A DNA stretch of 64,000 nucleotides from Sepiola atlantica (GCA_963556195.1 OY744544.1:42690984-42754983); one strand, 5' to 3'. Positions 46,706 through 58,475 are shown, counted from the stretch's first letter. Numbers and translations are program-made. The notes: generated by a model from the letters alone, not told the origin.

Positions 46706-47074
46706 AATTCATTATTTTCAATCTTCTCATAATATTCTCCACTATTCAACTGACATCTCATTAACCCTTATCTTCGAGTGACCTTTGGCCTTGATAAACG
46801 ATGACTCATTAGAAGTGGCGTGCAGAGGTTTGGTAGTGCCCTGGTGATGCCATGGCCCAACTCCTTGATTGTATGTCCCAATCACTTAAGTACAAGTCCT
46901 CGTACTGAGAAATATCATAAGAAAGGGAGATAGTTTGAATAGGATTGGATGGCCCTCACAATTTGAATGCCTCCGCACACCACTGCTCATTAATAAAAAA
47001 AAAAAAGAAGAATTTAAAAAAAAACCCTAAAAGGTTGAAATAGCACTAAGCACATAGCACACTGACTGACATGC

Positions 47075-47470
47075 AGAGCCTCTTTTTATTTCGAATTTTC
47101 TTTTTTCTTTGTTTTTGCTGGGAATGGAGCATCGTACAAGATGTCAGACCTTCACCCGCTGTTTCAGAGACTCCAACTGAGAGATCTTTTTAGGATTCTA
47201 ACCGTCCCTTTAAATGCAATTGTTTCGATCTCTCTGACACTTAGTTCACCATGTATATTCGCCAGGTAGATTTTTAAGTTCTTTTTTTATGAGCCCAGTG
47301 GCTCCTATGATTACTGGAATGATTGAAATCTTCCTAAGGTTCCAATTACTTTTTATATCATACATAAGACCTTGATATTTAGTTATCTTCTCCCTCTCTT
47401 GTCCACAATTACTATGTCAGGTTTAACAGCTCCATTTTCTAAGTATGTAGCTGCAGGGATTGCATAGTCA
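47075..47470 (-). pseudogene. LINE pol C-terminal region and 3' end
   Basis: Minus reading NGAVKPDIVIVDKR, then KITKYQGLMYDIKSNWNLRK and ISIIPVIIGATGLIKKEL. This is the conserved K-Y-x-D-L-x-x-(E/D)-I…V-P-V-(I/V)-(I/V)-G-A-x-G block near the end of some animal LINE polyproteins. It is followed by a 3' UTR with ATTGCATTTAAAGGGACGG, shared with 58300-58475. The frame breaks after the block. Confidence 0.65.
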
Positions 47471-47479
47471 TAATGAAAG

Positions 47480-48000
47480 GTGTATAATTTACTTCCAACA
47501 GTTCTTTCTGGTATATGTTCCCTGGATGTTCAATATTTTGCAGATGGTTCAGTGGAGATATTTACACACTCCATTGTTTCACATTGTGTAGTAGTCACTC
47601 AGAAAAAAACTTTACAACTGGATCTTATAGAAATGCTTGAACGATGTGTTGATCCACTCAGTATGTTTAACAATGAAAGCGCTATTTTGAACTGAAGCAC
47701 AACCGACCAAGCCTCTTAGAGATATGCGAGGATGCAACTAACAAGAAAAAAAATTCTTCCATTTTCATTGAATCACATTTAAAACATGCAATTAATTTTT
47801 TCTTTGAGGAGGAAATGATTCAACTGATGCCAACATTTAAATATAGAAACATCATAATTGAAAATACAAATTTATTTTTGACGTTTTATTTGGAATTCAT
47901 TCAAACTGCTAAAAAGCGTTAATTTGAAAGATGTCCAGAATTATTTTATAGACACTTTGACCCACCCACACATCCCACTATTAGAAAGGTGGAGACATTG
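47480..48000. repeat. Unclassified dispersed element, copy 1
   Basis: ATTTATTTTTGACG…TTTATTTGGAATTCATTC, AAACTGCTAAA, GATGTCCAGAATTATTT is shared with 49320-49590. A 71-codon open frame at 47480-47695 (CSLDVQYFADGSVEIF) is outside the shared part and is not recognised. Confidence 0.5.
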
Positions 48001-48159
48001 TTGGTCTCGTTACATATTACTTAGCAGGAATATACTTTAAAAATTCAATTGTAAATATCATTTGCCAAATTCATATGGTTACTTGGCTATTATTGACAGG
48101 GTTTGACTTCTAGGTCAGCTATCATCTGTTGCTGGGATTGATTTATTGATGTAACATAG

Positions 48160-48788
48160 ATCTATCGTGTCCCTCGAAAAGATAGCCAGAAGCTACTCAT
48201 AGATTATAAAACAAGAACGTAAGTCAGTCGTGAGACTGCATACCTCTACCTGACAATGTAAGGATGGGCTACAAATCTTATCTGGTCCCTACTTCTTCAT
48301 ATTGTATGAAGTATTCTCTTAAGTTATGCCATGAAAATGTGATAACTCAAAAACTATTTATGTGATAATGCCGAAATTTTACATGGTGGTTAATGGCATC
48401 AGAGAGCATCAGATGCATGCATTAAATCTGGAGAAATCAGAAATTGAAATTCCATCACAACTTCGACTATGACCAAACTTTTCATGGTTAACGTCAGATA
48501 AAACATGGAATTTTATTCACTACAATATTGGTCAAGTACCGAGTCTCTACAATGAACAGAACCAAGTTATTGCCAAGAGTGTGCCTTTCATCTTTTCAGG
48601 GATTTTGATCCTGACCTTTTACCTAGCTATCCCAAAATTAAATCAGTTCTAAGTTAGACCATGACCGACATTTTGACCAAGTTTGGTGACGATTGGTCAA
48701 GCGATATGGACATTAAGCTGTACACAAATAAAAGGTGACAAGTGACTATGGATCTCTTTACCTCCACCAAGGAGGTAAAGAGATCCAT
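48160..48788. mobile_element. Dispersed repeat ending in a perfect hairpin
   Basis: A 600-bp non-coding stretch (GATAACTCAAAAACTATTTA, GGCATCAGAGAGCATCAGA, TTTGACCAAGTTTGGTGACG) ends with ATGGATCTCTTTACCTCC-ACCAA-GGAGGTAAAGAGATCCAT (48748-48788), an 18-bp perfect hairpin. The style is that of an old non-autonomous DNA element. Classification is not certain. Confidence 0.4.
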
Positions 48789-49319
48789 TGATTAATTGTA
48801 TATTTATAAAGTTGAATCATTTATTGCACTAGCAGCGAGATTAAGATGCCAAATTCATATTCACAAGAGTCTTCTAATATACTATGCGATCGATTTCGTA
48901 AAGTTTGCATATTTCTTTACAAAAGAACATCTCATTAATTCACTATTCGGTTTTACTGACTTGTTCAATAATTGTTTTTCATTTTACTATTACACACAGT
49001 TCTATTTATGACTATTTTTATATTGTGGATAGAAACTTAACAGTTTTGGTGAAAAAAGTCTTTCCGGTCCTTTCCGGTTAATTTACTTATGGCGGTTCTA
49101 ATTCTTAGTTTCCTGAATTTTCCTGGGCAATGTCAGAACCTATGTTCCACTAGTGAACAAAATATATATATTAAATTAAAATGTTTGTGGTTACCTTCTT
49201 GCTTTATGAATATATTCCAGCTAGAATCCAAGAGCATGATCATTGGTCAACCTGCGACAGTGTGTGGTGAATAACCCATCTCCCATTAAAGAGCTATACA
49301 AGATGAATAATTCTTTTAA

Positions 49320-49590
49320 CAGAAAAGCTAACAAACTGCTGCCAACATTTTTTTAAATATAGAAACATTTTTTGTAATTAAAAATATGAGTTCATTGTTC
49401 AGGTTTTATTTGGAATTCATTCAAACTGCTAAAGACAGAGTTGATTTGACGATGTCCAGAATTATTTATCAGCATTTTCGATACGTCACTCCTCCCACTG
49501 GTGGCAAATTTTCTGTAGATGCTGTGGAACTGCCTTTATTTTTACCAATATGTAGAATTTATTTGTTTGGAGATGTTTTAAATCCATAGT
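49320..49590. repeat. Unclassified dispersed element, copy 2
   Basis: Contains the block shared with 47860-47960. The 67-codon frame here (RFYLEFIQTAKDRVDLTMSR) has no family that I recognise. Confidence 0.5.
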
Positions 49591-49799
49591 TGAAATGGTA
49601 GTTTAAAAAGAATGTTTTCTCATACTTTAATTTTTTTTATTTATGAATCTTTATATTTTTACAACTCTGATGGTGGTATTTTGCTTGCTAGCCACCGTGC
49701 ACACTTTTCAACATACATTGATGTTTTAGATGGTGGAGGGTTGCGCGAATGATAAATAAGAGATGGATAATAAATAGTAGTGGGGGGAGGCGAATGACA

Positions 49800-50010
49800 T
49801 AAATAATTACAAGAGAGAGAGAGGGGAAGGAGGGAAAGGCAGAGGAAAGAAGGAAAAGGCAGAGGAAGGAAGGAAAGGGGAGAGGAAAGAAGAAAAGGGG
49901 AGAGGAAAGAAGAAAAGGGGAGAGGAAAGAAGAAAAGGGGAGAGGAAAGAAGAAAAGGGGAGAGGAAAGAAGAAAAGGGGAGAGAAAAGAAGAAAAGGGG
50001 GTTGGGGGAG
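49800..50010. repeat. Purine-only 20-bp minisatellite
   Basis: About eight copies of AGGAAAGAAGAAAAGGGGAG plus variants; the plus strand is nearly all purine over 200 bp. The 117-codon minus ORF (FLSPFLLSSPLFFFPLP) is repeat-derived. Confidence 0.95.
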
Positions 50011-50559
50011 AAAAGAGGGGAAGGAAAGATATGTTAGTCATATTTGTTTTTGGAAACCAGTGTAATAATCGTTTTGGTAATTTTAATCTGATTTTTTGGA
50101 TCTGTTACTTTGGGTGTTGTTATCTATTGTTCTAATTGTATTTGAAATCCCGCTGTTTCAAATAAAAGTTGTTTTTAAGCAGAGTAAAATTTCTCAAATA
50201 CTTGTGTATAATATGACTTCCCCTTCTTTAGTCATTAATTTATGCCAAAAGTTACCCACATTATACAGAAGAAAATATGGTACATTTATTTTCTTTAATT
50301 AAACATCCCACTTTGATAAATTAATCTTAATTTCTTAACATAAATTATGGCTTGTAATCAACTGTAAATTATCTTTAACACCAATGAGTTTCTTTGTATT
50401 CATATTTAATTTCTATCATTTAAAAAAAACATATATCATGTTTTAAGATGTTGACTTGGCTTCATATAAATCAATGTTTAAGATTCATTTATTAGCATAT
50501 ACATATGTTTATAAACTATTAAAAACATCTTTGTTCAAACTTGAATAATATTTTTGTTT

Positions 50560-50602
<43 letters not shown>

Positions 50603-51029
50603 CACAGACACACACAGAGAGGTAATGGGGGATGTTAATCAGCTATTTAATGTTTTTACCTTAAATTTTGAACTATTGACTTCATAAATTTTTTTGGATT
50701 CATACCGTAAACTTTTTACAACTTTGAACATTATTAATTGTTTCTTTCAACTGATTTTGACCGTTTTTTGTTGAATATTTTCTGTTTGACTTTTTATGTC
50801 TAACAATTTGAAATCTCTGATCGTCCATGCACCATTTTTCTGTTATCTTCTTCAGATTAGCTTCAGGTATGTCTTTTCGACTTTCTTATGAAGGGAGATT
50901 GTTGGAGTAAACAGCCTGGATGACCTGCGTTTATTTTCGGTTGCTCTAAGAACATGTGTAAAAGTTATTTTATTAAAAAATTTGCAGCAAGAAAATTAAC
51001 TTTGCAGTGCTCTTGCAGACAACGTAAAT

Positions 51030-51734
51030 ATGTTGCACAAAGGAACAAAGTTTATGTGCAAGAAGTGCAACACAATGGAGATGGATGAGAACTCAAATGT
51101 GGACAAAGTATACATGCATAGCAAAGCTATTGAAGTTTCGTTACCTTGGTGATACTATTGGAGCACAGGGTGGAGCAGGTACCAGTGTGATTGCAAGTGT
51201 TAGGAGTGGATAGACTAAGTACAGCGAAATTCTGCCATTACTAACCAGCAGAGCGTTACCACTATCGACCAAGGGAAGAGTTTATCAGGCATGTGTATGC
51301 AGTATTATGTATGAAAGTGAAACCTGGCCAGTGATGGTTGAAGACATGCATTGCATGGAGAGAAATGATATGAGAATGATATGATGGATGTGTAATGTGA
51401 AGCTTAAAGACAGGTTTACATCTGATGACCTCAGAGGAAGATTAAATTTGGACAGTATATGGAGATGGGTGGAAAACAGGAAACTTTGATGGTTTGGTCA
51501 CATTGGAAAAATGAATGAGAGTTCTTGGGTTAGTAGATGTAAAACAGTTAAGGTTCAGTTAACAGGGGAAGGCCAAATAAAATATGGGAGGAAATGATAA
51601 AAATAAACTTCAGAGAAAGAAGGATAAATATAGACCTGGCCAATGATAGGTTAAGTTTGGAAGTCAATTTTCTTAAAGTCGTCCAACGCATGCCAGCATG
51701 TAAAACGGACGTTAAACCGAAGATGATGAAAGCA
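51030..51734 (+). pseudogene. LINE RT C-terminus and 3' end
   Basis: The most complete of four related copies. Reading: KFRYLGDTIGAQGGAGTSVI, LPLLTSRALPLSTKGRVYQA, CVCSIMYESETWPV, MERNDMRMI, WMCNVKLKDRFTSDDLRGR, WFGHIGKMNESSW. The 3' UTR is GTCCAACGCATGCCAGCATG, AAAACGGACGTTAAACC, GATGATGA. In-frame TAG and TGA codons and shifts show decay. Minus copies: 19926-20172, 57668-58178 and 62139-62634. Confidence 0.75.
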
Positions 51735-52449
51735 GAAATTATTGGAATTATGTGTGTTTGAATCTCACATACAGAACTCAAGCATGACATCTAAATGAAA
51801 AAATTCCCAAATCTTGACGTCTGCTGGTTTCAACTACTGAGATAAGAAATGGTAACAGAAAGATGTGCCAAGAGAACGTGATTACAAAAAAGCGATTTAG
51901 ATTATCGCTTTGTGTATAGTAATGACATAAAATTATCGGCACGCTGCCATTGAGAAATTTCATCAACAAAATTATCTCAACGCTATGGGACATTACTGTA
52001 GAGACGAAAATAAAGTAGTGCTAAAAATAAGGTTTGCCAATGCTACAAGACCATATTACAGAGATCTATAGATAAATATTGCAGAAATTCTAGGATTTCC
52101 TATGTAACAAACAAAAAGGTTTACAGTTTTCATCGAGCTGATGCAGACCAGCTTGTCTTCATAATGTAAAAACTATTGTTGGAAAAGAACTCAGGAAGGA
52201 ATATTAAACTGATTTCCCCATTGTTAGTTAGTGCACAATTCATGACAGATTCTGTGAAACACCAGTGATGATAACATTTATTATACAAATTATACGTGGT
52301 GGATTTGTGATATTTTGTATATAATAAAAATATATATTCTCAAAGTGGGCAAAAACAATTGTCAGTCAATAAAGTGTTTTTGAATGAGATTTGGAATGTT
52401 TCTTTGACTAACTAAAGTTTATATGATGTTTATATATATATATTGCACC

Positions 52450-52891
52450 ACTTTTATGTTACCTTATTAAGATCAAGATATAATGATAAACCTTATGTCT
52501 AAAATCCTTATTCCAATTTTGATCAAAATTCATTACAGAATTCTTATTCTAGAAAATGTGTAAAATTTAAATATTTGAATTTTCAAAGGAGAGGTTATGC
52601 CCTCTATAAACCTTTTAAAATACTTTAAAGAAACTGAAATTTGGGGAATTTTTATCAATTGATGTCTAATACTTATTGTTAAAATTTCACAGAGATCGGA
52701 GGTGGCTTAATTTTTTACGAAGAGCTTCCACCTCCTCTTTGCATAAAATTTAAACCAAATATATCCCATATTTGGACCCCTTACCCCTAGCAGCTGAGTT
52801 CCAAAATTTCATAATGACCAGTTAATTAGTTTAGGAGTGAATTCTGTACATACAAATATATAAACATACCTAACTTTATATAGAGCTATAT
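52450..52891 (-). mobile_element. Helitron family B, 3' end missing
   Basis: The minus-strand 5' end is TCTATATAAAGTTAGGTATG, TTTATATATTTGTATGTACA, GAATTCACTCC. The body matches 58968-59484. At 52435-52442 an (AT)n tract replaces the hairpin end. Confidence 0.6.
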
Positions 52892-52990
52892 CTATTTATA
52901 TAAAGTAAGGTATGTTAGATTTTTATATATTTGTATGTACAGAATTAATTCTTAAACTAATTAACTGATTATTATTAATTTTGAAACACA
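52892..52990 (+). mobile_element. Helitron family B 5' end, head-to-head with the previous
   Basis: TATTTATATAAAGTAAGGTA, TGTTAGATTTTTATATATTT, GTATGTACAGAATTAATTC mirrors the neighbouring 5' end, making a 190-bp inverted repeat centred near 52890. Truncated after 100 bp. Confidence 0.6.
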
Positions 52991-53082
52991 GTTGCGAGTC
53001 GAGCACTTTTCATAGAAATAACAATAGAGTAAGAAAGACTAGAAACGTTTCTTTTGTTTTATCTATAATTGGGAGAAGTTCA

Positions 53083-53143
53083 GGACTTGAACTTAGCTAA
53101 CCACTTTCATAATCTGCATAGGTAATCATTACACTACCCCCAC
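53083..53143 (-). repeat. tRNA-like SINE head
   Basis: Minus-strand GGGGGTAGTGTAATGATTAC (box A type), then AGTTCAAGTCCTGAACTTC (box B). Not foldable into a full tRNA. Confidence 0.5.
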
Positions 53144-53934
53144 CCCCTCCCGTGAGTCCTAATTTGAAAACCTTTTTTATGATCCTGATTTTTTATATAT
53201 AATTAAATTTAAAAAAAAACAAAAAAACACATTTCAGACTGTTTTTATGATCTTAGCAAAGTTTCAGATAAGAAATTAGGTGTTGGATTTCTGAACATAA
53301 TACAATTAATACAACAAGAAAATCTTTTTTTCTTTCTTCACTGGAAATTAATGGACGACATGTAAAATTAAGTATATTTCACCGTGTCCAATCAGCAAAG
53401 TTAGATAAAACCCAGCAAAACCACCTGGTGTTGTCCGGGTTTCAAATTTGTAAAATTACATTTTTACTAAATTTTCGTAGCTCTGTTGATTGGTTCAAGA
53501 AGCTGCTGCAAGTCCTTATATCTAACCATATTTCCTTCAAAATTTGCGGTAAAGTCTTTTCAGGCCGTGTTTGCTCTATCATTTTGTATGGCATTTAGAC
53601 ATGAACCCCAAACACTTCTGATCTGTAACGGCTTCAGCATAATGATCAGATGAATGTGCGGCTGCAAACTGGAGGAAGAGAATCCCTTCAACCGAAGCTT
53701 GATAGTGGTAGGATTATGGATGCCTTAGGTGTTCGGCATCTCAGGTGGTTTCATTATGTACAGCGTGCCACCTCTTGGATCAACTCCATAACACATTATA
53801 TTGCAAATTTCTTCATTTTTTAATCAAAGAACAATTATTTTATTTATTAATCTGAAAATTTTTCTTTTGTTTTATGTAATTAATTTTTTCAGATATAAAA
53901 CGCCAGGTAAATACAGCTAGTATGTATATATATA

Positions 53935-54317
53935 CAGGGTGGGCCAAAATAAGGGTCCTATCTTTAAATTTGAATAACTTGAATTTGAATAACTTCCACA
54001 AAATAAAAGTTAAACTCACCAAACTTTATGTGTGTGTAGACTGACCCTTCCGAGATTTTTTGAAATAAACAAAACAAATTTTAGCCGAAAAACACTTCTT
54101 AAAACTTACAAAAACTAAAGTATTGTTTTTTACACTGTTTTGAGTTTTTTAAGCAAAAATAATGTTTTCTAAATGAGGGTACGTTCCTTAGGGCTAATAC
54201 GGCTCATGCTTGCTTCGGAAGGGGTCCTTTACTTATTCTAAAAAAAAAATTTAAAAAAAAATCAATAAATAAAAAAGTTATGAATTTTTAAAAATAGGAC
54301 CCTTATTTTTGCCCACC

Positions 54318-54320
<3 letters not shown>
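53935..54320 (+). mobile_element. 386-bp TA-flanked MITE, copy 1
   Basis: Terminal inverted repeats of about 30 bp: CAGGGTGGGCCAAAATAAGG, GTCCTAT and, inverted, CAGGGTGGGCAAAAATAAGG, GTCCTAT. Flanked by TA within (AT)n. The interior is not palindromic and not coding. The second copy at 63547-63929, in the opposite orientation, is almost identical. Confidence 0.85.
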
Positions 54321-54355
<35 letters not shown>

Positions 54356-54684
54356 TTCTAAATAAACAAATTAATGACACTTGGTTATATCCGTTCTAAG
54401 AATTCAGCATCAACAACAGTTGGGTGTATGATCGTTTCTGAGACGAAATGGACCTTTATTCATACCAAGTTCTTCATCAGCACAGGTTATAGACACCAGA
54501 AGTTCAAAGTCGAACAAAAACAACAAAAAATTCACTATTATTCACCATAAATTACACAGCAATTTGAGAGAGAAAAAAGAATGGAAACCAAAAAATATGA
54601 AAAGTACAAAATTAAAAAAATTTAAAATTAAAAATAGAAACATAAAAATAAACTATAACATTTACAAAATAATAATAATTAGTT

Positions 54685-54745
54685 TAGAAGTGAATCCTAT
54701 ACATAGCAATATAAACATACACACACCTAACTATATAAATAGAGA
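54685..54745 (-). mobile_element. Helitron family B 5'-end fragment
   Basis: GTTTAGAAGTGAATCCTATA, ACATAGCAATATAAACATAC and CCTAACTATATAAATAGA are the inverted 5' terminus of the family at 52450-52891. Confidence 0.5.
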
Positions 54746-55049
54746 TTTCCTTAGATGAATGAGCAATTATATTTTATTTAATAGATTTTGTTTAGCAGAT
54801 TATTTTTGTAAAGATTTTATATTTCTTGCTTTAAAACATAAGCAGTGGTTTGCTATTATCCCACCATCATAAAAAAGGAGTCTGATTAATTTTTTTAATT
54901 AGTTCATTTTTAGAGTGGATACTCCAATGGCCATAAACTTGTAGAATCCTGGTGAATTTCAATGGCAAGTATTTTTTTTATGAGTTTTTTTTTTCATTTC
55001 AAATTTTACTGACTATTATGGGTGACTGCATGTTTGTCACCATATTAGG

Positions 55050-55396
55050 TATGGTAGTTTTGTTTTACGGCATATCAACCCTTTTTGGGTTATTTAATGC
55101 CGAATCTGGTCATTATAGTAAAAGTTTTTATGCTTCAAGTTCTTTATATCTTCAAATGTTTAATCATCGTTTTTGGTTTGGTAGTTTTGTTTTACGGCAT
55201 ATCAACCCTTTTTGGGTTATTTAATGCCGAATCTGGTCATTATAGTAAAAGTTTTTATGCTTCAAGTTCTTTATATCTTCAAATGTTTAATCATCGTTTT
55301 TGGTTTGGTAGTTTTGTTTTATGGCATATCAACCCTTTTTGGGTTATTTAATGCCGAATCTGGTCATTATAGTAAAAGATTTATGCTTCAAGTTCT
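55050..55396 (+). repeat. 127-bp tandem repeat, 2.7 copies
   Basis: Units begin GGTAGTTTTGTTTTACGGCA, TATCAACCCTTTTTGGG, TTATTTAATGCCGAATCTGG. They are almost identical to each other, so recent. 127 is not a multiple of three, so the three nested ORFs are frame-shifted copies and not a gene. Single old units at 16985-17100 and 62710-62765. Confidence 0.9.
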
Positions 55397-55588
55397 AAAA
55401 ATAAAATAAAAAAGGGGAGGGAGAAAGGGAGAGGGGCTGTTGTTTTTGTTTTTGGTTTTGTAGAACATAATTAAGTTTTACAAAAAAAAAAAAAAAAAAA
55501 AAAAAAACAAACAAACAAAAAACGTCAATGTAGGTGAATTTCGTCTCAGGGAGCCACAGGGCAGCCTGATCTGGTATCACCAGGTCAC

Positions 55589-55713
55589 CATATTAAACTA
55601 CAGCAGCATAAAAACACTCACTCTTTTAACATTGGGTGCACAATGCACTAAAAATAATGTTTGCAAAGCAAGCTAATATCAAAATAGTGAAGGTTTTGTG
55701 CTTCCATAGTTTA
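55589..55713. mobile_element. MITE related to 22473-22592
   Basis: Ends TTAAACTACAGCAGCATAAA and GGTTTTGTGCTTCCATAGTT form an inverted repeat. Preceded by an oligo(A) run at 55480-55506. Confidence 0.55.
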
Positions 55714-55777
55714 ATGTAAAAACAAACATATCTTCATACATCTTGACAAGGTATATAAGCACATATGCACCTCTCTC

Positions 55778-55778
<1 letters not shown>

Positions 55779-55858
<80 letters not shown>
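55779..55858. repeat. (AT)n-(GA)n compound microsatellite
   Basis: About 21 AT units then about 18 GA units. The next 570 bp (55860-56427) show nothing recognisable. Confidence 0.95.
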
Positions 55859-55859
<1 letters not shown>

Positions 55860-56427
55860 TGTGTATGTGTTAGGACGATTAATTGGAATCAGAAAAATCG
55901 AAACTTTTAGGGGTATTGGAATCGGCATCAGAAAAATGTTAGCCAAATTTTCGATTCTTAAAACGATTCTTTTAATTTTTTTGATTTTTGTTTAAAACTT
56001 CATTTTCCATTGCTGCTATACTAATGATGAAATGATAAATATTTATTGTTTTTAAACTACCAATAAAACAAAAATCTATATATCATATTAACGGTTTTAG
56101 GTAAAAATTGAACCGGTAAAAATGGCACGAATGGATAAATAGGAAAAAAATGGCACCAATGAAAAATGTAGATGAAAATCACATATCACTATTTTCAATC
56201 AATTACGAGGAAAAGATTAGAGAAAAACTAGATTTGTTAGTAAACTTTTAGTTTTGCAAAAATATATGCACAAATTACGCGAGTCTTTATGGTAAATCGA
56301 AAAAATAAACAAACAAAAAAACAAGAACTAAATATTTACAAATTTGAAAAGAATCGGAATCAGTAATTGTATCGGAATTGGGAATTTAGAACAGAATCTG
56401 TAATTGTATCAGAATCATTCCATCTCG

Positions 56428-56469
<42 letters not shown>

Positions 56470-56567
56470 GGTAATAATCCAGGTAAAAAATATCCACAGG
56501 GTGGTAATCCAGAGAATTTTAACCAGGTTTATAAAAAGTGCTCAATATCAAAATAGAGCTTTATATA

Positions 56568-56837
56568 TGATAAATTTTTTTAAATTTTTAATTTACACAG
56601 ACATGTACAAAATCTGCGGCACTGGCATGTCGATGTTATCGATCAACAGTTACTATAAACTGAGATCTCATCAGGCAAAGTTAGAATCCGATCTTAACCT
56701 CAGATCATATTTGGAGGTTAAGATCAGATTCTAACTCTGCCTGATGAGATCTCAGTTTATAGTAACTGTTGATCGATAACATCGACATGCCAGTGTCACA
56801 GATTTTGTACATGTCTGTGTAAATAAAAAAAAATTAT

Positions 56838-56839
<2 letters not shown>
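56568..56839. repeat. 272-bp near-perfect palindrome
   Basis: Arms of about 125 bp around a short loop near 56703. Arm landmarks: TTACACAGACATGTACAAAA, CTGGCATGTCGATGTTATCG, ATCAACAGTTACTATAAACT, GAGATCTCATCAGGCA. (AT)n tracts lie at 56428-56455 and 56840-56871. Confidence 0.9.
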
Positions 56840-56879
<40 letters not shown>

Positions 56880-57190
56880 CTATATTGTATGTGTATATAC
56901 AATACCCTATATTGTATTCGTGTGTGTGTAAGTATACAATATTCTCTTGTATGATCTTTTCAAAAATGTTAGTCCTGTATGAAAAGATGACATGACATTG
57001 TTTCTGGTGAGTTTTCTTTCAATTAAAATACATTGCCTTTTCCTAACTAGTCAGGGAGTGGCTCTTTTTACCTTTGATATACATTCTCTTAAAACCTGAC
57101 TACATTCAAGACTTATCCTTCGTTATACTACCTAGTTAATTCACAAATATTTTTTTTTTTTTATCTTTTAGGTTTTTAATTAAAAATATT

Positions 57191-57385
57191 GACCTTTTCA
57201 CTAGGATCAAAGTCTAGTATCTTTTCTGATACGACACTTCATCTGTCCTCGGTCAGTGAAGGAAAAATCTTTTAATTTTTGTCCTAACTCAGAGTGCCTC
57301 TATTTGGAGAGCTGGATTTTTCCCACATTAAAAACTGACCTTGCGTATTACTCTGCCCTCGTGGGGAGGGAAGTAAATAGGGACT
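57191..57385 (+). mobile_element. U2-snRNA-headed SINE, type I
   Basis: Starts ACCTTTTCACTAGGATCAAA, GTCTAGTATCTTTTCTGATA, then CTGTCCTCGGTCAGTGAAGG, TTTGTCCTAACTCAGAGTGC, GAGCTGGATTTTTCCCACAT, TAAAAACTGACCTTGCG and ends GTGGGGAGGGAAGTAAATAG. A tail-only relative in the opposite orientation follows at 57455-57560. Confidence 0.65.
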
Positions 57386-57667
57386 CAGCAATTATCCTTC
57401 ATAAAATTTAATTTTAATTATTTTATATTATCAGAATATTTATACTTCATTATGATTTAATCTCTCCTCCATGATAGAATGCTTGACACAAGGCTATTTA
57501 AAGTGAGGGACTGCAGCTTCCTTAACACTCTTCCATCGGCATTACGGATTGGTACTGACCTAATCCATCGCCCTTCTGAAAATAATAAAAATACATTTTA
57601 AGTCGCTTTTTCCGTTTCATTCTCGTCTGACATCTTTTTTGGTCACACATGTCCTCTTCTTTTCGGT

Positions 57668-58178
57668 ATCATCATCATATTTGGTTTAACATATGTTTTA
57701 CAGACTGGCATGTGTTGGACGGCTTTTAAAAATTGACTTTGAAACTCACCTATCTCTGAGTAGGTTTTTATTTATCCCTCTTTCTCTCAAATCTATCCTT
57801 ATCACTTCCCTTCACATTTTTCCTTGGCCTTTTCCTGCCAACTGACAATTCTAGCTCAATTATTCTACATCTACTGACTCAAGAACTCTCACCCATTCTT
57901 TTAGTGTGACCAAATCAACTAAGTCTCCTGTTCTGCACTCATCTTCCTATACTGTCCAGATTTACTCTTCCTCTGAGGTCATCAGATCTAAGCTTGTCTT
58001 TAAAACTCACATTATACATCCATCTTATTCTTATATCATTTCTCTCCATATAACTCATGTCCTCAACCTTCATTGGCCAGGTTTCACTTACATGCATCAT
58101 CACACTGCATACACATGTCTGACAGACTTTTCCCTTGGTCAACAGTGGTAACGCTCTGCTGGTTAGTAATGGCAGCAA
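57668..58178 (-). pseudogene. LINE RT C-terminus and 3' end
   Basis: Minus reading LPLLTSRALPLLTKGKVCQT, CVCSVMMHVSETWPMKVED, MERNDIRIRWMYNVSFKDK, LRSDDLRGRVNLDSIGR, then shifted. The 3' UTR has the CATGCCAGTCTGTAAAACAT-type end. Same family as 51030-51734. Confidence 0.7.
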
Positions 58179-58299
58179 TAAATTATATATCTTTATTTAT
58201 TTATATATGTATTACAGAAGATAAGAACAACTGCTGGCGTTCTATCCCACTAACCTTACACACACATACACACATGGACTAATGAAAAATAATTTCAAA

Positions 58300-58475
58300 A
58301 GCTATTTGGCGAGTATATCCGGTGAACCGAGTGCAAGAGAAATACAAACAATTGCACTTAAAGGGACGGTTAGAATCTTAAAAAGATCTCTCGGCTGGAG
58401 TGGCTGAAATAGCTGGTGAATGTCTGGCATCCGGTAGGATGCCCCATCTCCAGCAAAAACGAAAAGAAAAAAAAA
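58300..58475 (+). pseudogene. 3' end of the 47-kb LINE family
   Basis: GGCGAGTATATCCGGTGAAC, AATTGCACTTAAAGGGACGG, TTAGAATCTTAAAAAGATCT and GCCCCATCTCCAGCAAAAAC match the inverted 3' part at 47075-47290. Confidence 0.65.

Noticed and set aside
49688..50041. 117-codon minus ORF
   Set aside because: Translation of the purine minisatellite (F-L-S-P-F-L-L-S-S).
54420..54520. Hammerhead ribozyme / Penelope-type element
   Set aside because: The minus strand has CTGATGAAG and later CGAAAT and CAGAAACG, but I cannot draw stem II or stem III, so the core is not supported.
54952..55409. Three nested membrane-like ORFs
   Set aside because: The same 127-bp unit in successive frames; hydrophobicity comes from T-rich sequence.
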